Shown here piece by piece: positions 7,405-16,505 of a stretch of DNA of 61,159 nt (position 1 is the first letter of the stretch; every line of letters starts with the position of its first letter). Source of the stretch: Paenibacillus albidus. Lineage in GTDB: Bacteria; Bacillota; Bacilli; Paenibacillales; Paenibacillaceae. Under the pieces are notes generated by a model, which worked only from the letters and a program-made list of their open reading frames with translations, did no database searches and was not told the origin of the DNA. The position numbers and the translations under genes are program-made. The stretch spans positions 1-61,159 of the forward strand of contig NZ_BMKR01000044.1 of assembly GCF_014644435.1 (NCBI RefSeq), in the 5' to 3' direction.

Positions 7405-9005
7405 AGTGTTGCCTCCCCTTCGGCGCCTTTGGTGGTTTGGGCCTCCTGCTGTCTTTCACTGCACAGCACCGCCTTCACTACCGCTTTGGCTTTATTATGG
7501 CATTCCCGGTACTCCCGGTACGGATCGGAATCGATCACAATGCCGGCTCCCGTCTGTATATATCCGATCCCGTCCTTCACGGCCAGCGTTCGTATAATAA
7601 TATTTAATTCCATATTGCCGTTATAGTCAATCCAGCCCAGCGATCCCGTATAGGGACCCCGCCGGACCGGCTCCAGCTCTTCAATGATCTCCATGGTTCT
7701 TACCTTAGGCGCTCCGGTAATGGTGCCTCCCGGGAATAAGGCCGCCGTTACATCATAGGCATCTTTGCCGGGAGCCAGACGGCCCTCCACCTGCGAAACG
7801 AGATGCATGACGTGAGAATAACGTTCCACGGTCATCAGCTCCGGCACGCTGACCGTGCCATAGGCAGCGACACGGCCGATGTCGTTGCGTTCCAGATCGA
7901 CGAGCATAATATGCTCGGCAATCTCTTTGTCACTCCCGCGCAGCTCCGCCTCCATGGCGGCATCCTCAGCGGGAGTCCGCCCCCTGCGCCGGGTGCCGGC
8001 GATGGGCCGCGCGCTTACCCTGTCCCCATGCAGCTTGACCAGCAGCTCCGGCGAGGCGCTGGACAGCGCAAAGCCGGGCGACCGCAGCAGCCCCATGTAC
8101 GGGGACGGGTTGAGCTTGCGCAGCCATTCGTATACCGCCTCCGGCGCAGATTTCAGCTGCGCTTCCTGGCGCAGCGAGAGGTTCACCTGGAATACATCCC
8201 CCTTGCGGATGTATTCCTGCACGTCCAGCACGGCCTGCTGGAACTGCCCGGGCGAGAAGCCCGAAGTCATGCCGGGCCATTCGCCCGAAGCCGCCCGGCT
8301 CTCATCAGCTTCTTCGGCCTCTTCCATGCAATAGGCTGCTGCCGTTGACAGGCTACGCCACTGTTCCATCATGCCCTCTGCCCGCTCCACAGCCTGACTA
8401 TAGAGCTGTCTCAAATCCTCTACGGCAAAAGAAGCTTGAATTGGCGTATGGACCGCGCAATAGAGCAGTTCCTCTTCATGATCGTAAATCCATACCTCCT
8501 CCAGCTGCATGAACAGATAATCGGGAAAACCGGGATCGTCCTGGGCCAGAAGAGGCAGCCGCTCCAGCGAACGGACTACATCGTAGCCGAGAAAGCCGAT
8601 GGCGCCTCCGGTAAACGGTGGCAGCTCCCCTGCAGATAATGGCGGTGAACGAAATTCCGCCATCCACTCCTGCAGCAGCTGTAAAGGTAACCCATGCAGC
8701 GTTTGCCGCTCGTACCTTATATCATCCGCCAGACTGCCGCCTGCTTCGGCGGAAAGACTAAGCACCTCGGCAGTGCCTTCCTTTCCCTGCAAAACCGAAA
8801 CGGGGCGCAGACCCAAATACGTATAGCGACCGGATTTGCCGCTCTCCAGGACCACCGAATAAGGAGAGGCCATCTCCCAGGCCTTCATCCAGGAAGAGGG
8901 CAGCCCGCCTTTCAGGGGTGATTGTATAAGCATAGGGAACATGCTCCAGTCTTCTTTCGCCCAGCGTTCCCATTCCTGCCAAGCCGTTAAGATGTTCACA
9001 TCCAT
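7401..9005 (-). CDS. pabB: aminodeoxychorismate synthase component I
   Basis: With PabA it aminates chorismate to 4-amino-4-deoxychorismate. The 534-aa chorismate-binding protein has the N-terminal Anth_synt_I region and the C-terminal catalytic domain, with DLERNDIGRVA, RYSHVMHLVSQVEG, PGGTITGAPKVRTMEIIEEL and YIQTGAGIVIDSDP. The active-site motif reads PIAGTRRRG, with Ala where E. coli PabB has the reactive Lys (PIKGT), so sequence alone does not separate PabB from TrpE; the pab-fol operon decides. GGGGG lies directly against the ATG, so a GTG two codons in could be the true start. The middle (around 7950-8300) is clearly GC-rich. Confidence 0.88.
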   Translation of the reverse strand: MDVNILTAWQEWERWAKEDWSMFPMLIQSPLKGGLPSSWMKAWEMASPYSVVLESGKSGRYTYLGLRPVSVLQGKEGTAEVLSLSAEAGGSLADDIRYERQTLHGLPLQLLQEWMAEFRSPPLSAGELPPFTGGAIGFLGYDVVRSLERLPLLAQDDPGFPDYLFMQLEEVWIYDHEEELLYCAVHTPIQASFAVEDLRQLYSQAVERAEGMMEQWRSLSTAAAYCMEEAEEADESRAASGEWPGMTSGFSPGQFQQAVLDVQEYIRKGDVFQVNLSLRQEAQLKSAPEAVYEWLRKLNPSPYMGLLRSPGFALSSASPELLVKLHGDRVSARPIAGTRRRGRTPAEDAAMEAELRGSDKEIAEHIMLVDLERNDIGRVAAYGTVSVPELMTVERYSHVMHLVSQVEGRLAPGKDAYDVTAALFPGGTITGAPKVRTMEIIEELEPVRRGPYTGSLGWIDYNGNMELNIIIRTLAVKDGIGYIQTGAGIVIDSDPYREYRECHNKAKAVVKAVLCSERQQEAQTTKGAEGEATL

Positions 9006-9083
9006 CCCCCTAAAGTTTTGTGAAGCTTAGCTCCCTGATTAGTCTTCGTAACCAAAGGGCTTCGTAAGCATCCTTTTGTATAT

Positions 9084-9111
9084 TGCCTGTCAGTATACTG
9101 TACTGCAGGCA
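9084..9111 (-). promoter_or_regulatory. inverted repeat upstream of pabB
   Basis: TGCCTG and CAGGCA flank an inner CAGTA/TACTG stem, giving an 11-bp hairpin with a single bulge. It lies about 80 bp before pabB, between the cysK terminator and the folate operon. It has no U-tract. It could be an operator or a leader hairpin. Confidence 0.45.
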
Positions 9112-9132
9112 CTTTTGAAAAGCCCGGGCACT

Positions 9133-9176
9133 AAAAAAAGGCCTTCATCCGCAATCACGCCGCGAAAGGAAGGCCC
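9133..9176 (-). terminator. cysK terminator
   Basis: GGCCTTC and GAAGGCC pair around an 18-22-base loop and are followed by seven U residues on the minus strand, 23 bp after the cysK stop. Confidence 0.85.
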
Positions 9177-9198
9177 CCTATAGGGAAAATCTTATAAA

Positions 9199-10137
9199 TT
9201 ACACTTCAAAGTTGTATAGTGGAGTGCTCAGGTAACGTTCGCCATTACTTGGGATAACAACTACCACTTTTTTGCCGGCACCCAGTTCCTTAGCCACTTT
9301 AATGGCGGCAAATACCGCTGCGCCTGAGGAAATGCCGGACAGAACGCCTTCTTCCTTGGCAACACGGCGTGCCGTTTCAAAGGCTTCGTCATTCTCCACG
9401 TGAATAATTTCATCATAGATATCCTGATTCAGGATATCGGGAATGAAGTTGGCGCCAATCCCCTGAATCTTGTGAGGGCCCGGCTTGCCGCCGGCCAGAA
9501 TAGGAGATGCCGCAGGCTCAACGGCATAGATCTTCACATCAGGGTATTTGCTCTTCAGCACTTCGCCAGCACCCGTGATGGTTCCGCCTGTACCAATACC
9601 GGCCACAAAAGCATCGAGGGGTCCGCCAATGGATTCAATGGCTTCTACAATTTCCGGTCCGGTGGTTTCACGGTGAATCTTCACGTTCGCTTTATTCTTA
9701 AATTGCTCAGCGAGGAAATAATCAGGGTTCTCACTGAGAATTTGCTCTGCTTTCTTAACCGCTCCGTTCATGCCTTCCGATCCTGGAGTCAATACCAGCT
9801 CCGCTCCATAGGCGCGCAGCAGGTTACGGCGCTCAAGGCTCATGGTTTCCGGCATAACGATAACCGCTTTATACCCTTTGGCTGCCGCTACCAGTGCAAG
9901 ACCGATACCTGTGTTGCCGCTGGTCGCCTCAACAATGGTGCCGCCCGGTTTGAGGAGTCCCTCTTTCTCCGCTTCTTCCACAATGCTGATGGCAATCCGG
10001 TCCTTGACGCTCGCACCCGGGTTCTGGTATTCCAGCTTCAGATAAATATCAGCAGCACCTTCAGGAGCAGTGCGGTTCAGACGAACGAGCGGAGTGCCCC
10101 CGATCAGTTCTGTTACGTTATTGACGACTTTAGCCAT
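9199..10137 (-). CDS. cysK: cysteine synthase (O-acetylserine sulfhydrylase)
   Basis: It makes cysteine from O-acetylserine and sulfide with PLP. The 312-aa protein shows the PLP lysine in NPGASVKDRIA (about 45), the substrate loop EATSGNTGIGLA, the phosphate loop GIGTGGTITGAG and the C-terminal GISSGAAVFAA. AAGGAGG lies 9 nt before the ATG. It has its own promoter, partly inside the end of yacD, and its own terminator, so it is monocistronic. Confidence 0.96.
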   Translation of the reverse strand: MAKVVNNVTELIGGTPLVRLNRTAPEGAADIYLKLEYQNPGASVKDRIAISIVEEAEKEGLLKPGGTIVEATSGNTGIGLALVAAAKGYKAVIVMPETMSLERRNLLRAYGAELVLTPGSEGMNGAVKKAEQILSENPDYFLAEQFKNKANVKIHRETTGPEIVEAIESIGGPLDAFVAGIGTGGTITGAGEVLKSKYPDVKIYAVEPAASPILAGGKPGPHKIQGIGANFIPDILNQDIYDEIIHVENDEAFETARRVAKEEGVLSGISSGAAVFAAIKVAKELGAGKKVVVVIPSNGERYLSTPLYNFEV

Positions 10138-10167
10138 GAGAAAAGACCTCCTTGGGATGGTAAACGA

Positions 10168-10204
10168 ATTATTTCCGACTAAATCAGTAGGTATTTCAAT
10201 AATT
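10168..10204. promoter_or_regulatory. candidate CymR-type operator at cysK
   Basis: Perfect 7-bp arms AATTATT (10168-10174) and AATAATT (10198-10204) flank an imperfect TTCCGACT / AGTAGGTA dyad. The site lies just downstream of the cysK -10. In Bacillales, CymR represses cysteine genes through AT-rich dyads of this kind, but I match it only by resemblance. Confidence 0.4.
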
Positions 10205-10206
10205 TC

Positions 10207-10235
10207 ATATTATCAATCTTGCAAGCTGTTGTCAA
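10207..10235 (-). promoter_or_regulatory. cysK promoter (sigma-A)
   Basis: TTGACA (10230-10235) and TAATAT (10207-10212) are 17 bp apart on the minus strand. The -35 lies within the last codons of yacD. Confidence 0.65.
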
Positions 10236-11157
10236 TATTTATTGAAGTGTCATACTTGGCGCGCAAATCACTCTCGAGCTGCTGCAGAGGCGCCGCTTGC
10301 TCCAATGCCAGTTCCTGCCGAACCTGGGCCCGAAGCTCCTTCTCAGAGGGCTGCTTCGGCATGGTGATCTTCTCTAAGCGGATGATTGCATAGTTATCCC
10401 CGTTCACAAGCGGTCCTGCAATGTCCCCTGTGTTCAGGCCCGCCGCTGTCTCCAGCAGCTCCTCCGGCCAGAAAGGATCATTTTCTTCCACCATTCCTAT
10501 ACTCCCGCCATTCACGGCACTTTCTTCATCAATAGAGACTTCTCTGGCCAAAGCGGCAAATTCTTCTCCCTGCTCCAGACGATCCATCACCCGTTCTGCC
10601 TCTTTATAGGCGGAGACAGTAATCATGGAGAGCTGCATCTCTTTTTTAGGAAGGAACCGCTCTGCATTGCTCGCTAAATAATCATCAATCTCTGAATCAC
10701 TGATCGTAATTCCGGCGGTTGCTACTGCTTGTAAGGTAAGACGATAGACAATTTCTTCACGCACTTGCTTACGGGAGAGACCCAACTCGGTCTCCATTTG
10801 GGCATAATACTGCTCTTCCGACCCATAGCCGGCCATCGTAAGCTCCAGCTCCTTCTCCACCTCAGCATCAGTCACGGTGATATCAAAGGCTTCGGCTTCC
10901 TTGCTCACCACGATATGATTAAGCATGGCAATCAGCACTTCATCACCATGCTTTTTTTTCAACTCATCCACCCATTGCTGATCCGTTATCGGCTGTCCTC
11001 CCGCAGAGGCAACATCGGGTGATTCCGTTTCGGATACATCTCCCTTTAGCGCAGCCATAACACGCAGGCTCCAGAACAGGAGCCCACCCAGCATGATTGT
11101 CACCACAGCAAGTAAAATTACGGCATTACGCAGCGCGCGTTCTTGTCTGGTCATCAT
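10213..11157 (-). CDS. yacD: membrane-anchored SurA/PpiC-type peptidyl-prolyl isomerase (YacD-like)
   Basis: The 314-aa protein has one N-terminal membrane segment (about 11-33, AVILLAVVTIMLGGLLFWSL), a SurA-N-like helical part and a parvulin domain (about 165-265, with MQLSMITVSAYKEAERVMDR and GGSIGMVEENDPFWPEEL). It should help fold exported proteins at the outer face of the membrane. There is no lipobox cysteine, unlike the second foldase of this window (32499-33572). The B. subtilis homologue also follows hslO. Confidence 0.85.
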   Translation of the reverse strand: MMTRQERALRNAVILLAVVTIMLGGLLFWSLRVMAALKGDVSETESPDVASAGGQPITDQQWVDELKKKHGDEVLIAMLNHIVVSKEAEAFDITVTDAEVEKELELTMAGYGSEEQYYAQMETELGLSRKQVREEIVYRLTLQAVATAGITISDSEIDDYLASNAERFLPKKEMQLSMITVSAYKEAERVMDRLEQGEEFAALAREVSIDEESAVNGGSIGMVEENDPFWPEELLETAAGLNTGDIAGPLVNGDNYAIIRLEKITMPKQPSEKELRAQVRQELALEQAAPLQQLESDLRAKYDTSINIDNSLQD

Positions 11158-11166
11158 CTCATTGCC

Positions 11167-12060
11167 CTAGGATTTCGCTTGATCCAGGATTACCTGCAAC
11201 TCTTCTTTATCAAACACGTACGCCTCATTGCAATAATGGCAGACCACTTCCGCTTTATCATCCTCTTCAATGAGACGCTCCAGTTCATGCTGGCCCAGAC
11301 TGACCAATGTCTGCTCTACCCGTTCACGTGAACATTGGCATGCAAACCTGATTTCCAGTTCATCCATGACTATGACATCCGGCAAAAGCAAATGCAGCAT
11401 CTCCTCCGGCTCCAGCCCCTGGTCGAGGAGTGAGGTGACGGAAGGCATTGCGCCTACCGCTTTTTCAATCTCGGTAATTTCGGCATCGGACAGTCCCGGC
11501 AGCAGTTGTACGATAAAACCTCCGGCCACCAGAACCGAATTATCGGTGTCGACCAGCACCCCCAGACCTACCGCAGCAGGTGTCTGCTCAGAAACCGCGA
11601 AATAATACGTAAAATCTTCACCAAGCTCTCCCGATACAATGGGGATACTGCCCCGGTAGGGCTCCTTCATGCCTAAATCCTTAATGACATCTATAAATCC
11701 TTCTGTACCCACAGCTCCCGCGACATCAAGCTTGCCTGCACTGTTGCTTGGTAAATGTACGTGAGGATGATGCACATAACCCCGAACTTCTCCAAGTGCA
11801 TTGGATTCAGCGACAACCTGACCCAGCGGGCCATTGCCTTTCACTCTAATGCTCAGCTTCTCCTGACCTTTGAGCATGGCACCCATCATGGCTGCAGCGG
11901 TAAGCGTACGCCCCAGTGCGGCTGTAGCTGTCGGATACGTATCATGTCTGCGGCGCAGCTCTTCCACCAGTCCCGTCGTACGGACAGCAAAGGCTCTGAC
12001 CCTGCCGTTCATCGCAGTTCCGCGGATCAGGCGATCCTTCTTTATTTCCATTGTGTGCAT
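11167..12060 (-). CDS. hslO: Hsp33 redox-regulated chaperone
   Basis: Hsp33 is a holdase activated when oxidative unfolding releases zinc. The protein (about 297 aa) has an N-terminal core with RLIRGTAMNGRVRAFAVRTT and IRVKGNGPLGQVVAE, and the C-terminal redox switch with FACQC and CHYC about 35 residues apart (a CXC-CXXC set). The start MHTMEIKKD follows GGCAGGAGG; an upstream reading would overlap coaX. The next ATG (12051) is an alternative. Confidence 0.94.
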   Translation of the reverse strand: MHTMEIKKDRLIRGTAMNGRVRAFAVRTTGLVEELRRRHDTYPTATAALGRTLTAAAMMGAMLKGQEKLSIRVKGNGPLGQVVAESNALGEVRGYVHHPHVHLPSNSAGKLDVAGAVGTEGFIDVIKDLGMKEPYRGSIPIVSGELGEDFTYYFAVSEQTPAAVGLGVLVDTDNSVLVAGGFIVQLLPGLSDAEITEIEKAVGAMPSVTSLLDQGLEPEEMLHLLLPDVIVMDELEIRFACQCSRERVEQTLVSLGQHELERLIEEDDKAEVVCHYCNEAYVFDKEELQVILDQAKS

Positions 12061-12097
12061 ACTCCTCCTGCCCTTTCGCCTGTTCCGGCTTAGTATA

Positions 12098-12865
12098 TTA
12101 TTTATTACGGTCGTAAATAATGCGCAGACCTTCCAGTGTAAGCATCGGATTAACTTCGTCAATACAGTCTGTTTCCCCTGCTATCAGCGAAGCCAGCCCC
12201 CCGGTGGCAATGACCTTGAGCTGGGGCGCATTCATCTCAACCTTGATCCGTCTTACAATCCCTTCAACCTGACCCGCATAGCCAAAAATAATCCCGGCCT
12301 GCATGGCATGGACCGTGTTGCGTCCAATTACTTTTTTCGGTTTCTCCAGCTCAATCCGCGGCAGCTTGGAAGCCCGTTGATACAGGGCTTCCGTTGAAAT
12401 TCCGAGGCCCGGAACAATGGCTCCGCCAAGGTAATTGGCATCGGCATCAATACAGTCAAAGGTAGTTGCCGTGCCAAAATCAACGACCACAAGCGGGCAT
12501 TTGTATTGTTCAATGGCCGCAACGGCGTTAACAATGCGATCAGCACCCACTTCGCGCGGGTTCTCATAGCGCAGATTGAGCCCGGTCTTAATCCCGGGCC
12601 CCACCAGCAACGGCTCTTTGCCAATATATTTCTCGCACATATCTACAATAACCTGAACCAGCGGCGGCACTACGGAAGAAATAATAACTCCTTCCACATC
12701 CTTCACAGAGATATCCGCCATATGAAACAAGTTGTGAATCAGTACACCATATTCGTCAACAGTATTTTGCCGCGCTGTGCTCAGCCGAAAATGGTGCAGC
12801 AGCTCACGCTGTTTATATACTCCAAGGACAATGTTCGTATTTCCGATATCTACGGCGAGCATCAT
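12098..12865 (-). CDS. coaX: type III pantothenate kinase
   Basis: It catalyses the first step of CoA synthesis, pantothenate phosphorylation, and is of the feedback-insensitive CoaX class. The 255-aa protein shows the ASKHA phosphate motifs MLAVDIGNTNIVLGVY and VVVDFGTATTFDCID, ENPREVGADRIVNAVAA, and GGAIVPGLGISTEALYQRAS. GGAGGG lies 9 nt upstream. Its ATG overlaps the nadC stop, so NAD and CoA synthesis genes are translationally coupled. Confidence 0.96.
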   Translation of the reverse strand: MMLAVDIGNTNIVLGVYKQRELLHHFRLSTARQNTVDEYGVLIHNLFHMADISVKDVEGVIISSVVPPLVQVIVDMCEKYIGKEPLLVGPGIKTGLNLRYENPREVGADRIVNAVAAIEQYKCPLVVVDFGTATTFDCIDADANYLGGAIVPGLGISTEALYQRASKLPRIELEKPKKVIGRNTVHAMQAGIIFGYAGQVEGIVRRIKVEMNAPQLKVIATGGLASLIAGETDCIDEVNPMLTLEGLRIIYDRNK

Positions 12866-13740
12866 GATTGTGTGCCCTCCTTTTTTCCATTCAGATCCAG
12901 GCTGATGTCCAGACTGGAGAAGGAATACGTCAGGCGGCCCACCGATATCACATCAACGCCGGATTCTGCCATTTCACGCACGGTTTCCAGCGACACGTTG
13001 CCTGAGGCTTCAGTCTTGACATGCGGCGCCTTCGAATGAATCCTGCTGACTGCAGTCTTCATCATTTCGGCCGACATATTGTCGAGCATAATAATATCCG
13101 CTCCGGCAGCGATGGCTTCGTCCACTTGCTCCAGACTTTCAGTCTCTACTTCAATAGTCATGGTATGGGGGATATTGGCCCGGGCACGGCTTACAGCCTG
13201 CCGAATCCCGCCTGCCCCTTTAATATGATTATCCTTAATCATCACCGCATCATACAGGCCGAACCGGTGATTGGCTCCCCCCCCGATGCGAACCGCATAT
13301 TTCTCCAGCATCCGGTGCCCGGGTGTCGTTTTGCGGGTGTCCACAAGCCTTGTTGGCAGTCCCTCCAGGGCCTGCACAAATGAAGACGTCCGGGTAGCCA
13401 CACCGGACAGACGCTGCATCAGATTAAGCGCCAGACGCTCACCGGTCAGGATGGCATGAGTGCTGCCTTCCACCTCGGCAATCACGGTTCCTTTACTGAC
13501 CGCTTGACCCTCCTTTACAAGGGCTTTAAAGGTCAATGACGGATCAACAATCTCAAATACCAGTTCTGCTACAGGCACGCCACAGATGATGCCATCTTCT
13601 TTGGCATGGATAATGCCTTTGGACTCATGGCCAGCGGGAATGGTGGTCCGGGTAGTTATATCCCCTGAGCCAACATCCTCCTGCAGCCAGTATTTGATCG
13701 ATTGCACTAACTCTTCATTATAGCCGTTAAACATCATCAC
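12862..13740 (-). CDS. nadC: nicotinate-nucleotide diphosphorylase (quinolinate phosphoribosyltransferase)
   Basis: It converts quinolinate and PRPP to nicotinate mononucleotide. The 292-aa protein has the N-terminal EDVGSGDITTRTT region, LNLMQRLSGVATRT, DTRKTTPGHRMLEKYAVRIG (quinolinate contacts), MIKDNHIKGAGG, IEVETESLEQVDEA and the C-terminal GVDVISVGRLTYS. Its first 14 bp overlap nadB. The start is GTG at 13740 or the ATG three bases later. Confidence 0.96.
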   Translation of the reverse strand: MMMFNGYNEELVQSIKYWLQEDVGSGDITTRTTIPAGHESKGIIHAKEDGIICGVPVAELVFEIVDPSLTFKALVKEGQAVSKGTVIAEVEGSTHAILTGERLALNLMQRLSGVATRTSSFVQALEGLPTRLVDTRKTTPGHRMLEKYAVRIGGGANHRFGLYDAVMIKDNHIKGAGGIRQAVSRARANIPHTMTIEVETESLEQVDEAIAAGADIIMLDNMSAEMMKTAVSRIHSKAPHVKTEASGNVSLETVREMAESGVDVISVGRLTYSFSSLDISLDLNGKKEGTQS

Positions 13741-15343
13741 TTAATTCCTCCACTATTCCAAGTTCGCGAATCTGGAGCAGATGCTTCTGCCACTGTGCAT
13801 CATCCCGCTGCGGATAATCCTCACGGTAATGTGCTCCGCGGCTCTCCTCCCTGGCCAGTGCCGATTCTGTTACCAGCAAACTGCAGGTCAACATATTGGC
13901 GAACTCGTATTCTTCACGTTTGGACAGCATGGACCCGAAGATCGGCAGCTGCCGTTTCAATTCTTCCAGCCCTTTGAGCAGCATTTCCTGATTGCGCCGT
14001 AATCCGGCATAACGGACCATAACCTTCTGGAGCTTCAGCCTGCGTTCCACGATGGCCTGTGTAGGCGACTCTAAGCGTCCGAGCCGGCTGCTGACCGAGA
14101 GCACCTCCCGCCCCAGCGGCGCAAGCTCACGGATGCGTTCAATAATCCTCCGTCCAAATACAACAGCTTCCGACAAGGAATTGCTCGCCAGACGATTAGC
14201 ACCGTGCAATCCTGTAGAGGAGACCTCGCCGCAGGCGAACAGCCGGGAGAGGCTGCTCTCACCGTACAGGTCAGTCTTGATGCCCCCCATCATATAATGC
14301 GCAGCCGGGGCTACAGGAATCCAATCCGTTGTAATATCCAGACCATAGCCCATACATGTCTCATATATCGTCGGAAACCGGTGTTTCACCAGGTCTGAGG
14401 ATTCATGCGTAATATCCAGATAGACGAAGGTCGATTTGGTCAGTTCCATCTCACTGACAATAGCCCGGGCTACAATATCACGGGGCGCGAGCTCCAACAG
14501 CTCGTGATAGCGGTCCATAAACCGCTCCCCTTTAATATTGCGCAGCACCGCACCTTCTCCACGCAAAGCCTCGGAAATCAGAAACCGGGGCGCTCCGGGA
14601 TAACTGAGTGCGGTCGGATGGAACTGGATAAATTCCATGTCCCGTATCTGAGCGCCGGCCCGGTAGGCGATGGCCACTCCGTCTCCAGTTGCTACTTCAG
14701 GGTTGGTAGTGTAACGGTATAATTGGCCTGCGCCCCCCGAACAGAGGATAGTGGCGTCTCCCTGCAGGAAAAGACGCCCACCACCCGACCGCTGTAACAG
14801 CACGCCTACACATTCCCCATTCTCCGTAATGAGGTCTATTACATAATGATCGTCCCACACCTCGATATTCTCGTGTTCGGCTACCTGCTCAGCCAGAGCG
14901 CGCACAATTTCATAGCCTGTAGCATCCCCATTGGCGTGAAGAATGCGGCGATGACTATGCGCTCCTTCCTGGGTGAGGGCCAGAACCCCATCCTCCTTGT
15001 CGAACAAGGTCCCGAGCCGAATCAGCTCATGTACACCTTCGGGGCCTTCATTAACCAATACGTCAACTGCAGCAGAAGAGCACAGTCCAGCTCCAGCCAT
15101 TAAAGTATCCTGACGGTGGTATGCCGGAGAATCATCTTCTGCGATGACGGCGGCAATTCCCCCTTGTGCATAACGTGTGTTGCTCTCCATAACCGATTTT
15201 TTGGTTATCATTACGACACGGCGGTCTTTACTGGCTTGGATCGCTGTGAACAACCCGGCAATGCCTGAACCGATAACAATACAATCCGTCTGTACTCTGG
15301 GAATTTCCTGAAGATCAAAATCAACCAAATATTGGGGTATCAT
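13727..15343 (-). CDS. nadB: L-aspartate oxidase
   Basis: This FAD flavoprotein oxidises L-aspartate to iminoaspartate for quinolinate synthesis. The 538-aa protein shows the Rossmann motif CIVIGSGIAGLFTAIQA, NTRYAQGGIAA, GDATGYEIVRALA, FIQFHPTAL, SEALRGEGAVLRN and GLHGANRLASNSLSEAVVFG, and the C-terminal helical domain. AGGTGA lies 10 nt before the ATG. It is the middle gene of nadABC. Confidence 0.97.
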   Translation of the reverse strand: MIPQYLVDFDLQEIPRVQTDCIVIGSGIAGLFTAIQASKDRRVVMITKKSVMESNTRYAQGGIAAVIAEDDSPAYHRQDTLMAGAGLCSSAAVDVLVNEGPEGVHELIRLGTLFDKEDGVLALTQEGAHSHRRILHANGDATGYEIVRALAEQVAEHENIEVWDDHYVIDLITENGECVGVLLQRSGGGRLFLQGDATILCSGGAGQLYRYTTNPEVATGDGVAIAYRAGAQIRDMEFIQFHPTALSYPGAPRFLISEALRGEGAVLRNIKGERFMDRYHELLELAPRDIVARAIVSEMELTKSTFVYLDITHESSDLVKHRFPTIYETCMGYGLDITTDWIPVAPAAHYMMGGIKTDLYGESSLSRLFACGEVSSTGLHGANRLASNSLSEAVVFGRRIIERIRELAPLGREVLSVSSRLGRLESPTQAIVERRLKLQKVMVRYAGLRRNQEMLLKGLEELKRQLPIFGSMLSKREEYEFANMLTCSLLVTESALAREESRGAHYREDYPQRDDAQWQKHLLQIRELGIVEELSDDV

Positions 15344-15382
15344 GACCGCTGTTCACCTGTTTCAACGAAAGAGTAGCGCATG

Positions 15383-16321
15383 CTACCGGACTTGTAGCAT
15401 GCGCTCTAGGGATGTTCTGGCTTTGTCGGCGACAGCGGGCGGTACGTAAATTTGCGGCTTCATCGTCTCCAGGCATTTCACCAGTTTTTTGAGATTATTC
15501 ACTTTCATATTGGGACATACAAGAAACTTTGTAGCAAAAAAGAATTCTTTATCCGGGCTGTCCTTACGGAGCTGATACCCGGTTCCATCTTCAGTTCCAA
15601 CAATGAACTGCTTGCGGTCCGATTTACGGCAATACTCAAGGATGGCTGTGGTGCTTCCCACAAAATCACCCATGGCCACAACCTCCGGGCGGCATTCGGG
15701 ATGAACGACAAACTCAGCCTCCGGATATTTGGCTCTCATTTCTACTACATCCTTGACGGTGAGCATATCATGAGTGTTGCAATAGCCTTCCCAGATAATC
15801 ATCTTTTTGCCGGTTTGATCCTGAACATATTGGCCCAGGTTTTTGTCCGGCACCCAGATGATTTCCTCAGCGTCCAGTGATTCTATAACTCTGACCGCAT
15901 TGGCAGAAGTACAGCAAATATCTGTCTCTGCTTTAATCTCTGCAGACGAGTTGATATAGGTAACTACTTTGGCGTTGGGATGCTCAGCCTTAAGCTTACG
16001 CAGACCCTCTACATTTACCATGTCGGCCATCGGGCAGCCCGCACGTTCATCGGGAATAATTACCGTTTTGCCCGGAGCCAGAATTTTGGCGCTTTCTCCC
16101 ATGAAATGAACTCCGCAGAATACAATAACTTCCGCATCAGTCTCAGCAGCTTTTTGAGCCAATAAAAAAGAGTCGCCCCGAAAATCAGCAACCTCCTGAA
16201 TTTCATCACGTTGATAATAATGTGCCAGAATGATAGCATTCCGTTCTTTCTTAAGCTGTTCGAGACGTACACGAAGTTCGCGATTCTGTTCCTGCTTATG
16301 CTGGAGCGCCAGAGCTTCCAC
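15383..16321 (-). CDS. nadA: quinolinate synthase A
   Basis: This 4Fe-4S enzyme condenses iminoaspartate with dihydroxyacetone phosphate. The 312-aa protein has candidate cluster cysteines in FCGVHFMGESAK, the ICCTSANA segment and VHPECRPEV, with substrate motifs AHYYQRDEIQEVAD and YINSSAEIKAETD. It starts with GTG, preceded by AAGGGGGAG. It is first in the operon behind a promoter at 16369-16397. Confidence 0.96.
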   Translation of the reverse strand: MEALALQHKQEQNRELRVRLEQLKKERNAIILAHYYQRDEIQEVADFRGDSFLLAQKAAETDAEVIVFCGVHFMGESAKILAPGKTVIIPDERAGCPMADMVNVEGLRKLKAEHPNAKVVTYINSSAEIKAETDICCTSANAVRVIESLDAEEIIWVPDKNLGQYVQDQTGKKMIIWEGYCNTHDMLTVKDVVEMRAKYPEAEFVVHPECRPEVVAMGDFVGSTTAILEYCRKSDRKQFIVGTEDGTGYQLRKDSPDKEFFFATKFLVCPNMKVNNLKKLVKCLETMKPQIYVPPAVADKARTSLERMLQVR

Positions 16322-16368
16322 GGATGTTCTCCCCCTTATACCTTTTCACCTAAGTAATATTAATCACT

Positions 16369-16397
16369 AATGTACACAACGTTCCAGCCCCTGTCAA
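16369..16397 (-). promoter_or_regulatory. nadA operon promoter (sigma-A)
   Basis: TTGACA (16392-16397) and TACATT (16369-16374) are 17 bp apart, with TGTG directly before the -10. It sits between the ftsH terminator and nadA. A repressor site is likely in such operons, but I could not recognise one. Confidence 0.65.
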
Positions 16398-16444
16398 TGT
16401 AACCCGTGCGTGATATAGCCCTGCTAACCGCTGCAAAAGGATAC

Positions 16445-16477
16445 AAAAAATCCGGAGAACAGTTGCGTTCTCCGGAT
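16445..16477 (-). terminator. ftsH terminator
   Basis: ATCCGGAGAAC and GTTCTCCGGAT pair perfectly around a short loop and are followed by TTTTTTG on the minus strand, 28 bp after the ftsH stop. Confidence 0.9.
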
Positions 16478-16505
16478 ATCTTTAGTTCATGAAATTCCTG
16501 GACTG

